Made by a program: the position numbers and the translations under genes. Shown here one piece after another: positions 1 to 6,697 of a DNA stretch of 16,202 nt. How positions within the stretch are numbered: the first letter of the stretch is position 1; the number at the start of each line of letters is the position of its first letter. The notes under the pieces are model-generated. The model saw only the letters and a program-made list of their open reading frames with translations, made no database searches and was not told the DNA's origin. Source of the stretch: Planctomycetales bacterium (GTDB lineage Bacteria > Planctomycetota > Phycisphaerae > SM23-33); NCBI GenBank assembly GCA_030631125.1, contig DAOVLS010000014.1, positions 1 to 16,202 of the forward strand, written 5' to 3'.

Positions 1-956
1 ACGCGGAACTGGTTATAGACGAACCCTATGCTGATTCCGCCCGGATCGACGCCGGCGGTGAAATCGGTTCGGAAGTTGGCCCGAGGTCGATCCAGTTGAG
101 CGTCCGGCACCGCACCGGGCGTCAGGTCCGTCAGGTCGGTGCTGGCGTATCCCATCGTGCGGAAGTCGATACCGGCCAGGGCGTTGAAATCGATCCCCAG
201 GGCGTTGTTTTCGTTCAACGATGCCCGCAGGATGGTCGCCTCGATGAGAACCTGCTGCGGGCGGACATCCAGCTTGCGGAGAATGGCGGTGATCTTATCA
301 AGGTTTTCGGGGTAATCCTTCACCACCAGGACGTCTTCGTTCGCCAGTGCGTTTCCGCCGGTGGTGTCGCCGGCCGACGGCACGCCTGTCGCTGCGGCAG
401 GCGACGTCGAGACCACGCCGTCTTCGCTTATCGCCGGCGTGATGAAGGTCTTGGCGTCATCGGCTGTGATGTAGTTGAGGCGGAAGACCTTCACCGCGAC
501 TTTTCGGTCGGCCGAAAGAATTTCAGCCAACTGCTTCGGCGTGTACACATAAACGAAGTTGCCCTTGCGGATATATACAAGCCCGGCCGATTTCAACACC
601 GCCTCAAGGGCCTCGGTGAATGTTACGTTGTACAGATCGACCGTTACCGTGCCGCTGACCTCTTTGGTGGTAACAATGTTGATCCTGTTCTGGGCGCTGA
701 GCATCTGAAGGACCTGGCGAAGGTCCACGCCGCGAACGTGAAGTTCATCAACACCTCCTTCGGTGCCGAACTTCACTTTGGTATCGGCGGCGCCGGTTGT
801 GGTGGGCTCGGCCTGCTGGGCAACGGCCAAGCCGGCGACCAGAAGTGTCGCCAAAACCGCCGGAGCGATAACTCGCCACGTCCATCGGTACCCGCCGCGG
901 CGGGTCACGACCCATGCCAAAGCCAATGAAGAGGATAATCTTGCAATCGGTTTCAT
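1..956 (-). CDS. Secretin (PilQ/GspD family), N-terminal part, cut by the window edge
   Basis: Outer-membrane channel subunit for the pilus or type II secretion-like machine encoded upstream. The 318 residues visible are the periplasmic part. A hydrophobic stretch around residues 29-47 ending in AVAQQ looks like a signal peptide, with an unusually long basic N-terminus before it. Residues ~70-140 resemble the STN/N0 secretin domain (VDLRQVLQMLSAQ, VTFTEALEAVLK). Residues ~155-230 resemble a secretin N-domain (NolW-like; VFRLNYITADDAK, NEDVLVVKDYPENL), interrupted by a low-complexity Ala/Gly/Ser/Thr loop at ~180-205. The beta-barrel domain begins at PQQVLIEATILRASLNE (~234-249) and runs off the left edge. 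The start is well supported: AAAGGAG lies 8 bases before the ATG. It is the last gene of the operon seen here, about 150 bases after the PilP-like gene. Whether it is closer to PilQ or GspD cannot be decided without the C-terminus. Confidence 0.9.
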   Translation of the reverse strand, partial: MKPIARLSSSLALAWVVTRRGGYRWTWRVIAPAVLATLLVAGLAVAQQAEPTTTGAADTKVKFGTEGGVDELHVRGVDLRQVLQMLSAQNRINIVTTKEVSGTVTVDLYNVTFTEALEAVLKSAGLVYIRKGNFVYVYTPKQLAEILSADRKVAVKVFRLNYITADDAKTFITPAISEDGVVSTSPAAATGVPSAGDTTGGNALANEDVLVVKDYPENLDKITAILRKLDVRPQQVLIEATILRASLNENNALGIDFNALAGIDFRTMGYASTDLTDLTPGAVPDAQLDRPRANFRTDFTAGVDPGGISIGFVYNQFR

Positions 957-1072
957 CGCTTGTGCTCCTTTATTCAGGCTGACCCGTCCTGTTAGGCCCG
1001 GACGAATCCGCTTCTATAGCATTGCCTATCAACTACCGGTTTGATTGCGCCTCACGCGGCACAAAGCCGGGA

Positions 1073-1098
1073 CCGGGGCTATTGAAAACAGGCCCCGG
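1073..1098 (-). other. Intercistronic hairpin between the pilP-like gene and the secretin gene
   Basis: A perfect 7-bp inverted repeat, CCGGGGC/GCCCCGG with a 12-base loop, begins just after the stop codon of the PilP-like gene. No U-tract follows on the minus strand, so it is not a classical terminator. It may be an RNA processing or stability element that sets secretin expression apart from the platform genes; this role is inferred. Confidence 0.45.
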
Positions 1099-1109
1099 AA
1101 GCAACCAAC

Positions 1110-1754
1110 TCATTCTCTCATTTGTAGCTCCACGTCCACGCCCTCTTTAGTAATGACACAGCAGTCAGAGGTGATGGACTTGAGACAAAATCCGTTTATC
1201 ATCTCTCCGGTCCGCAGGACCTGCCCGTTTATCAACGCCGTCGGCGACCGTCCGAGCATGGTGCTCGTCAGGAACAGTGCTTTTGCCTGGCCTCGGATTG
1301 ACTTGATATGTTCGGTCCGCTTGCGATGCTCTCGCTGCCTGGCAGCGGCCAGTTGCTGGGCCTGGTCCGGCTGAGTCGCGGGAGGGGGCGTATCGACCCG
1401 GTCGGCAGGCGGAAAATATCTGGTGTTAGGCCAGAAAAGGTCGCGGTTTATGGTCCGGTCCATCGAGGCGAAATCCACCTGTCGGGTTCGATTGTCGCCT
1501 GTTCCGACCCATCCGGACGGAACGTTCAGGCCGGTGCTTTGATTACCGGCGTCGGGAAGCGGGTTCTCGACGGCGTTTCCTGCACCGGCGGCGGAGGCTT
1601 TATCCGGCGGGCTGTGACTGACGACAAACCTTCCACCGACGATACCGCCTACTATAAGCAGGATCACCAGTATGGTCGTCCTCTTTTTGTCCCGCTGAAG
1701 TTCGACCTTGAACCGGCTTATCAAATCAGGAATTTTTCCTTTCTCGCCGTTCAT
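1110..1754 (-). CDS. PilP/GspC-like inner-membrane coupling protein
   Basis: Probable link between the PilN/PilO inner-membrane platform and the secretin. The 214-residue product has a basic N-terminus, one membrane segment at about residues 27-45 (TTILVILLIVGGIVGG), a long Pro/Thr/Gln-rich periplasmic linker, and a small C-terminal domain at ~160-214 (ALINGQVLRTGEMINGF, CCVITKEGVDVELQM). That domain reads like the homology-region beta fold of GspC and PilP. The ATG shares one base with the pilO-like stop codon (TAATG), which indicates translational coupling and argues against a 37-codon-longer reading frame that starts inside the pilO-like gene. Family assignment comes from position, topology and the C-terminal pattern. 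Sequence similarity to named PilP proteins is weak by eye, and there is no clear lipobox. Confidence 0.7.
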   Translation of the reverse strand: MNGEKGKIPDLISRFKVELQRDKKRTTILVILLIVGGIVGGRFVVSHSPPDKASAAGAGNAVENPLPDAGNQSTGLNVPSGWVGTGDNRTRQVDFASMDRTINRDLFWPNTRYFPPADRVDTPPPATQPDQAQQLAAARQREHRKRTEHIKSIRGQAKALFLTSTMLGRSPTALINGQVLRTGEMINGFCLKSITSDCCVITKEGVDVELQMRE

Positions 1755-2317
1755 TACTCGGGCCTCGTTTGGTCGGGGTTCGTTCGCTGTTCCGTAAAAT
1801 AGATGTTCATACCCATTTCGATTTCGAGTTTTTCCGGGTCTTCGTTTGAGTTGATCGACAGGCATTCGATTCGCGTCAGCCGGGCCATACCGTCAATCCG
1901 TTTGAGGAACCTCGCCAAGGCCAGGAAATCACCCTCGAATTTCAGCGTGATCGGCAGGCAGTTATACAGCGGGCTTTGGGACGGATTCCCCGGCTGGATG
2001 AACTGGTTGGAAAGTTTTTCCTGGAAGAGTCCCGATGCGATTTCCCGGAGGAATCCCGCCAGTTCCTGTCGATCCGGTAGTCTCCGGCCCCAGTCTTTTT
2101 CGTTGTATCGCTGCTTCATCTGTTCGATTTGGCGAAGCATCGGCGGGACGCGAGATGCCTGTGCGGCGTTGGCTTCGATGAGACGTTCGGCCTCTGCGGT
2201 CCGTGAGGAAACGTCCTCGGCAGCGGCTGACTGGGTACGATAAACCACCGCGAAATAAGTGATTGAGATCATCGTCAGGATGCCAAGGACGATCAGGTTG
2301 TCACGCGAAGAGAACAC
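1754..2317 (-). CDS. pilO: PilO-like pilus platform protein
   Basis: Bitopic inner-membrane protein expected to pair with PilN in the alignment platform of type IV pilus or type II secretion systems. The 187-residue protein has a short cytoplasmic N-terminus, a membrane segment at about residues 7-26 (NLIVLGILTMISITYFAVVY), a helical, probably coiled-coil region up to ~75, and a C-terminal alpha/beta domain with the PilO-type pattern LPITLKFEGDFLALARFLKRIDGMARLTRIECLSI (shown here as two adjoining stretches: LPITLKFEGDFLALARFL and KRIDGMARLTRIECL). It ends with the PilO-like final strand EKLEIEMGMNIYFTEQ. It lies 33 bases after the pilN-like gene and is coupled to the next gene by TAATG. Gene order M-N-O-P supports the call. 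Confidence 0.85.
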   Translation of the reverse strand: MFSSRDNLIVLGILTMISITYFAVVYRTQSAAAEDVSSRTAEAERLIEANAAQASRVPPMLRQIEQMKQRYNEKDWGRRLPDRQELAGFLREIASGLFQEKLSNQFIQPGNPSQSPLYNCLPITLKFEGDFLALARFLKRIDGMARLTRIECLSINSNEDPEKLEIEMGMNIYFTEQRTNPDQTRPE

Positions 2318-2350
2318 GCTGATAATTCTCCCTAATTTGCTCTGCCCGAA

Positions 2351-3163
2351 TCACTGGGCCAGGTAGCAACTGGCCTGAAATTCCCTTGCCGAACGTTTGC
2401 GAAAGACAATCGTTTTGGTATATCCCATGTTCACGTTTTTGAAGAGCCTGCTGGCGGAAAGTTGTCCGATAAAGTTGGCTACATCCACGTCATTAGTCGC
2501 CAATCCGGTAATGACCAGGCGAGCACGCCGGACGGTTCCGTCGGCATCTTTAGAGGCGGATTTTCCGGCGACGATCGGGCGCGAGCCGCGATAACCCCTG
2601 CCGGCGCGGGGCGACGACCGCCCTGAATGCCCGGATGCTTCGGCAGACAGTTCAACTGTCCGTAAATCCAGCGAAACCACGACTATGTTCGGCGGCGTTA
2701 TCCGGCACAACTCTGCCAGCACGACGGTGCAGTTGGTCCGGCTTCCAAGTTCCTCGTCAATTCGTTTCTTGATCAGCAGGTCCGACATCTGGCGTTCCAG
2801 CGACGTTACCATTGCGGCCTGTTGCTGGAGGCTGGTTTTTCGTTTTTCCAGCGTTGCCAGGCTACCCCGCGCCTGGGCGACACGTTCGCCTCGAACCAGG
2901 GTCAATATCCCCATAGCCGCCACACACGCCACCAGAAGATAACCCTGACGGATAAGCCGACGACGACGCAAACGCTGCTGACGGATATGCTCCGGCAGAA
3001 ACTCCACTTGAGACCCCATAGACGGAATACTGCGTTTGGTCGCACCGTCGCGGCCCGACTGATCTCGCGGAACTCCGGCGGGAACGCCGGTATGCGCGGA
3101 GTTCTCTGCCTCGGGCGAGAAGGCCTCTTTATTCGCTTCAACTGGGTCAGTCGCTGACATCAT
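2351..3163 (-). CDS. pilN: PilN-like pilus platform protein
   Basis: Inner-membrane platform protein that in this family binds PilM through its cytoplasmic N-terminus and dimerises with PilO in the periplasm. In 270 residues it shows the PilN signature VEFLPEHIRQQRLRRRR (~53-69; compare INLLP in model PilN), one membrane helix (~73-90), a coiled coil (~95-138) and a C-terminal periplasmic domain broken by a Ser/Arg/Gly-rich insert (about SGHSGRSSPRAGRGYRG). The ~50-residue polar extension before the NLLP-like motif is longer than usual for PilN. The start overlaps the pilM end by 17 bases and follows AGGAAAG, so translation is probably coupled. Two ATG codons in tandem make the exact start ambiguous by one residue. 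Confidence 0.87.
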   Translation of the reverse strand: MMSATDPVEANKEAFSPEAENSAHTGVPAGVPRDQSGRDGATKRSIPSMGSQVEFLPEHIRQQRLRRRRLIRQGYLLVACVAAMGILTLVRGERVAQARGSLATLEKRKTSLQQQAAMVTSLERQMSDLLIKKRIDEELGSRTNCTVVLAELCRITPPNIVVVSLDLRTVELSAEASGHSGRSSPRAGRGYRGSRPIVAGKSASKDADGTVRRARLVITGLATNDVDVANFIGQLSASRLFKNVNMGYTKTIVFRKRSAREFQASCYLAQ

Positions 3164-4436
3164 CTGCTTTCCTGTTTAGAGACTCCGAAACCGACAGGTC
3201 TCCCACGCCGCTGCCGGAAGTAGTTCTACATTTGCAACTCGCTGTCGTTGGTATCGCGCCTGTGCTGCGGGGAACGTCTTTACCGATCTTTCCGTACAAC
3301 CCGCGAAGGGCCAGACCCGCCGCTACCGACCACTCCGTCAATTCACATCGCCTTTCGCCTCCCATTTCAACCCCGCCAAGGTCGATTCCCCAGAGGGGCT
3401 GACCTACCACGCATTCGAAATCGAGGTACTCGTTCAGCGATTCGACCAACTGAAGATCGTAAGCCTCGCCGCCCGTCAGCGTTATCCTGCTCGGACGAAG
3501 TCCGCGGAACGTTACAGAACAATAACGCAGGCAAAGGCTTATCTCGCGGGCCAAGGTCTCCACCTGCTCGCGTATGGCGTCAAAAACGGACCATTGAACC
3601 TTACCGGCCATTGCACCGGACGGCTCGGAAATATCCGCCTCTAACGGAAAGTCCACAGGACTTGTCGAGGGACGACCGCTTTCGATAATACGCCTGCGAA
3701 GGGAGGCTGCCTCCGCGTAACCTATATGCAGTTCTTCGGCGACACTTTCATTGAACTTCCGACCGGCTATATCAATCGTCTTGATCATAAGTATGGTCCT
3801 GCCCCTCGCGATGACTACCCGCGTGCAGGTCAGACCGATTTCGACGATTACGGTAACGGATGAACGATCGTCGGCCCGGCGGAGGAATCGCTCGTATGCT
3901 CCGAAAAGGGCCGTCGGCTCGGCGTCTATGTGAACCGGACACAAGCAAGACTCCGAAAGAATATCAAGGTGGCGAACAAGGGCATCGTCAGGAACGGCAA
4001 TCAGTATGACTTCGTTTCGTGCATCGGCGCCCTGGCGGACTACGCCTGCATTGATGCAGTGAATCCGGTCGGGAGTAACCTCGAATCCGAAACGTTCCTG
4101 GCATTCCCACACAGCCGCCGACGCCAGTTCTTCGTCGGTCATCTTGGGCAGGCGGATATTCTTGACGCTTATTTCGTCGGCCCGCATACAACTGACGACG
4201 CCCCGCCCGTGAAATACTCCGGCTGTGAGTATCTCGCGGATGGTTTCGATGAGAATTCTCCGGCGTGTCTGCGAATCACCGGCGGACATGGTGGCATCTT
4301 CGGGGAGGTGTCTCAGAGCAGCAGCGGCAACGAACGGTTTGCCCCGCATCATTGCCAGTTGCAGCATCTTGACGCTATCGGCCCCTATGTCCAGACCGAT
4401 CTGCCCGTACCTTGTTCTTGAAAGCAAATCAAACAT
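3147..4436 (-). CDS. pilM: PilM-like actin-fold ATP-binding pilus assembly protein
   Basis: Cytoplasmic actin-like protein that anchors the pilus assembly ATPase side of the machine to PilN. The N-terminus MFDLLSRTRYGQIGLDIGADSVKMLQL (in two parts: MFDLLSRTRYGQIGLDIG, then ADSVKMLQL) closely matches the PilM start pattern, including the first phosphate-binding loop LDIG. The second phosphate loop VIVEIGLTCTRVVIA and the adenosine-motif region ITLTGGEAYDLQLVESL follow in the expected order, then GIDLGGVEM near the end. I chose the ATG at 4436 over an open frame from 4523 because family members begin here and the upstream extension is read through a hairpin. The last ~40 residues (Thr/Ser/Cys-rich) extend beyond the usual fold. 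No clear Shine-Dalgarno precedes the start. About 430 residues, slightly longer than typical PilM. Confidence 0.9.
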   Translation of the reverse strand: MFDLLSRTRYGQIGLDIGADSVKMLQLAMMRGKPFVAAAALRHLPEDATMSAGDSQTRRRILIETIREILTAGVFHGRGVVSCMRADEISVKNIRLPKMTDEELASAAVWECQERFGFEVTPDRIHCINAGVVRQGADARNEVILIAVPDDALVRHLDILSESCLCPVHIDAEPTALFGAYERFLRRADDRSSVTVIVEIGLTCTRVVIARGRTILMIKTIDIAGRKFNESVAEELHIGYAEAASLRRRIIESGRPSTSPVDFPLEADISEPSGAMAGKVQWSVFDAIREQVETLAREISLCLRYCSVTFRGLRPSRITLTGGEAYDLQLVESLNEYLDFECVVGQPLWGIDLGGVEMGGERRCELTEWSVAAGLALRGLYGKIGKDVPRSTGAIPTTASCKCRTTSGSGVGDLSVSESLNRKADDVSD

Positions 4437-4465
4437 TGTCGTTTTTACGCAAACGTCCCGGCGTT

Positions 4466-4507
4466 CCTGCCGGCAGGCAGGCGCCGGACGGGCTTTTTTG
4501 CCCCGTC
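4466..4507 (-). other. Paired inverted repeats in the pilM leader
   Basis: Two hairpin-forming sequences lie back to back upstream of pilM. One is a perfect 12-bp palindrome, CCTGCCGGCAGG (4466-4477). The other is GACGGGC/GCCCCGTC with a 6-base T loop (A loop on the minus strand) and one bulge (4487-4507). Neither is followed by a minus-strand U-tract. They may act on mRNA processing or on ribosome access to pilM; the role is inferred. Confidence 0.4.
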
Positions 4508-4560
4508 TGCAAGCTCCTTTCATTTGGTAAGCGGTCGCCGCCGCGAGGCTCCTGAAGCAA

Positions 4561-5109
4561 TCAGCCGCTTCCGGAGACCTCGACGCGCCCGCTGACCGGC
4601 GCCACAGTTACGGTGTAAGTATGCGAACCGGCGACAATAACAACCGTCCCGTCATTATCCGGCGCGCCCAGGGCGTCAAATGTAACAACCGCCCCGCCGC
4701 CGAAACCCACCGATGACACCGACACCTTATCGAAACCGCTGCTCGTGTCGAAATCAACCACATACGCCTGTTTACTAATCGGGTGAATCAGGGTCCCACT
4801 TGCGTTAGAGACAATATAAAAATTACCGTTGACGCTGAACGTTACCGATACCGGCGTCTGCGTCGTAATGGCCTGATTCTGGGCGTACTCCAAATCAGAC
4901 ATTATCAACCTGGCGGCGGCGGAGGCCTGAAAACTGGTCGTACCGACGGCATACGGGACTATCATCGCCGCGGCAACGGCCAATATGACCAGCACCACGA
5001 TTATCTCAATCAGCGTGAAACCCGTTCGGCTGCGCTCCCTTCGGGTCTGAGCCTCAGGGTCGAAGACACGACAGGACCGGCTTGATCTATTTTTTCGGGA
5101 CGTTGCCAT
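4561..5109 (-). CDS. GspH/FimT-like minor pseudopilin
   Basis: Minor pseudopilin expected to sit at or near the tip of the (pseudo)pilus. The 182-residue precursor has a 30-residue Arg/Ser-rich leader ending in RSRTG, cut before FTLIEIIVVLVILAVAAAM: Phe +1 and Glu +5 (residue 35) are both present. After the hydrophobic helix comes SAAARLIMSDLEYAQNQAITTQTPVSV, best read as SAAARLIMSDLEYAQNQAI, the hallmark of GspH/FimT pilins. A beta-rich C-terminal domain follows. The start overlaps the preceding small membrane-protein gene by 23 bases. The long leader is unusual; a downstream start is possible but no ATG lies between residue 1 and the cleavage site. It is placed after the GspK-like gene rather than beside GspG as in classical gsp operons. 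Confidence 0.85.
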   Translation of the reverse strand: MATSRKNRSSRSCRVFDPEAQTRRERSRTGFTLIEIIVVLVILAVAAAMIVPYAVGTTSFQASAAARLIMSDLEYAQNQAITTQTPVSVTFSVNGNFYIVSNASGTLIHPISKQAYVVDFDTSSGFDKVSVSSVGFGGGAVVTFDALGAPDNDGTVVIVAGSHTYTVTVAPVSGRVEVSGSG

Positions 5110-5449
5110 TGCCTATAACCTTCTTTTCCTTGTCCGCATCAACGACGCTGACGCGGATATCGCCGCTTTTCAGCAGGTCGATAATCTTGCCCAGTTTCCT
5201 GTTGGTCTCCTGGGCAGCACTCAGCATGGCTGCACGCTGCGACCTGGCATCAAGCAGGTTTAGAGTACTGCGAGATGGCAAGACCTTGGCCGCACCGGCG
5301 GCGTCGGGCACGGAGGAAACCGGGCCTTCAGCCCATAACCCGACAATCAGAACCGCCAGAAGCACCACAATCGCCGATAAGCAAAAGCGAGTGTAACCGT
5401 CGATCCTGACAGTGTAGCGGCTGGTTTTTTTCTGCATTCCGTTCATCAT
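5087..5449 (-). CDS. Small single-pass membrane protein of unknown function in the pilus operon
   Basis: I do not recognise a named family. The 120-residue protein has a basic N-terminus, the motif DGYTRFCLSAIVVLLAVLIVGLW forming one membrane segment (about residues 18-40), an Ala/Ser-rich linker, a helical stretch with LLDARSQRAAMLSAAQETNRKLGKIIDLL (in parts LLDARSQRAAMLSAA and QETNRKLGKIIDLL), and a short Lys/Val-rich tail with IRVSVVDADKEKKV. Translation is well supported: AAGGAG precedes two tandem ATG codons, the second with better spacing. It overlaps the gspH-like gene by 23 bases, so the two are probably coupled. Topology predicts a short cytoplasmic N-terminus and a periplasmic helix, which suggests a small accessory or assembly factor. 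This role is inferred only from context. Confidence 0.75.
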   Translation of the reverse strand: MMNGMQKKTSRYTVRIDGYTRFCLSAIVVLLAVLIVGLWAEGPVSSVPDAAGAAKVLPSRSTLNLLDARSQRAAMLSAAQETNRKLGKIIDLLKSGDIRVSVVDADKEKKVIGNGNVPKK

Positions 5450-5465
5450 AAACTCCTTCGTTTTT

Positions 5466-5481
5466 GCCCGCCTTAGCGGGC
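5466..5481 (-). other. Hairpin directly after the gspK/pilX-like stop codon
   Basis: A 6-bp perfect stem, GCCCGC/GCGGGC with a 4-base loop, abuts the stop codon of the GspK-like gene. On the minus strand an A-run, not a U-run, follows, so it is not an intrinsic terminator in the direction of transcription. It may protect the 3' end of a processed upstream mRNA. Confidence 0.4.
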
Positions 5482-6639
5482 TTAATCGTCCCAGGTCAGG
5501 ACATCCACCTTCGGCGTAATGCTGCCGGGTTCGGCGGAAAAATCGTAAATGTCTGCGAGATCCTCCCGGTAGTTCAGGACGTGCTGACCTCTTAACGCCC
5601 CGTGGTAACCGAACAGGTCGCTGATTATCGCGCCATTAATCGTGGTGCTGGAACGCCGGGAGCTTCCCCACGGCAGCATGCCGTATCTGGCGGCGACCGC
5701 GCCATTAATTGTTACATTCTTGGATAAATTGGTAACCTTGATTGCGCCTGTGGCGACAATGGCGGGAAAACCATCGACGGCGGTGAGAGTGATGTTCCGT
5801 CCCTCTAATTGGACGTGCCCGTCGATAACAAGCGTACCCGTGAAATTCAGATTATTGCGGAGATAGACCGTGTTGCCGCTGCTCGGCTTGAGGTACACGA
5901 CCCCGCCGGGGTTGTCCGGCGTAACGGCTCCACCGTTGGCCAGAGGATCATTGCTCACAAAGTTGCGCTTGGTGAACTCCACCGCCTCGTAATCGCCGCT
6001 GCCTATGGTGTACTCAAGGTAGTCATTATAGCGAATCTCGGGCACGGAGACCTGTTCGGCGTTGCCGCTGGCCGAACCGTCAATCCGACCCAACGGGTCC
6101 GACAACCCGTTGGTGGCGCTGACGTCGCCGTTGATGACCGCTCTATTATTCAACTCGCCGTTGACGTGAACGTCGCCGTTGATGGTCAGATCCGTCGGCA
6201 GCCAAATGTGCTCGCCATCGACAAGGACTCCGTAATCCAGGCTTGTTTTCGACCCGTCGGTCCGGTAAACCGTTACCGAACTGGTCCGCTTGGCATAAGC
6301 GGTAACGGCCTTGGTTGTCAGCCTGTAGAGACCGGGCGTTTCGGAGTCCTCCTGGGCGATGATCGTGTAACTGTCCGACGAGCCGTCCACGTAAAACGGT
6401 CCCAGCGGTGAAACATCGCTGTCTTCAAGGTCTTCGGGCGAAAACCGCAGGATATAGAGCGCGTGCTCCAGGCCTGACTCGGCTATGTAGCGAGCCCTCG
6501 CCAGAGATTGATAATTACGCGAGACCTGAACCTGAACAGACGCCACCGATAGATACGCCACAGACAGGATAAACCCCGCCGCCACGATGATCAGCACCAG
6601 CAGCATCGCAAAACCGGGTTGTACGTAACTATTTCTCAT
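5482..6639 (-). CDS. PilX/GspK-like pilus assembly protein with a polymer-forming-type C-terminal domain
   Basis: Likely minor pilin or GspK-position pseudopilin. The 385-residue protein starts with PGFAMLLVLIIVAAGFILSV, a class III-like leader in which the +5 glutamate is absent (Leu instead). This is typical of GspK, the tip pseudopilin. The helix continues into SLARARYIAESGLEHALYIL, the PilX N-terminal pattern. The large C-terminal region carries short beta-type repeats (LTINGDVHVNGELNNRAVI, then NVTINGAVAARYG and TTINGAIISDLFGY), which resemble those of PilX-associated domains and polymer-forming proteins. It follows the GspJ-like gene after 58 bases and precedes the small membrane-protein gene. 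No strong Shine-Dalgarno is visible. The I-J-K gene order supports the GspK role. The beta-helical C-terminus differs from the classical two-domain GspK and may be an adhesive or capping module. Confidence 0.8.
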   Translation of the reverse strand: MRNSYVQPGFAMLLVLIIVAAGFILSVAYLSVASVQVQVSRNYQSLARARYIAESGLEHALYILRFSPEDLEDSDVSPLGPFYVDGSSDSYTIIAQEDSETPGLYRLTTKAVTAYAKRTSSVTVYRTDGSKTSLDYGVLVDGEHIWLPTDLTINGDVHVNGELNNRAVINGDVSATNGLSDPLGRIDGSASGNAEQVSVPEIRYNDYLEYTIGSGDYEAVEFTKRNFVSNDPLANGGAVTPDNPGGVVYLKPSSGNTVYLRNNLNFTGTLVIDGHVQLEGRNITLTAVDGFPAIVATGAIKVTNLSKNVTINGAVAARYGMLPWGSSRRSSTTINGAIISDLFGYHGALRGQHVLNYREDLADIYDFSAEPGSITPKVDVLTWDD

Positions 6640-6697
6640 GGCATCACTCGTTTTCCAAACCGCTTACACTTCGCTACATGAACAACCTCGCCCGTCT

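Noticed and set aside
96..929. Plus-strand open frame (277 codons) at the left end
   Set aside because: Antisense to a clear secretin with signal peptide, N0 domain and good ribosome-binding site.
4437..4523. Longer pilM start at 4523
   Set aside because: Reads through a hairpin and palindrome, gives an Arg/Cys-rich segment absent from PilM, while MFDLLSR at 4436 matches family starts.
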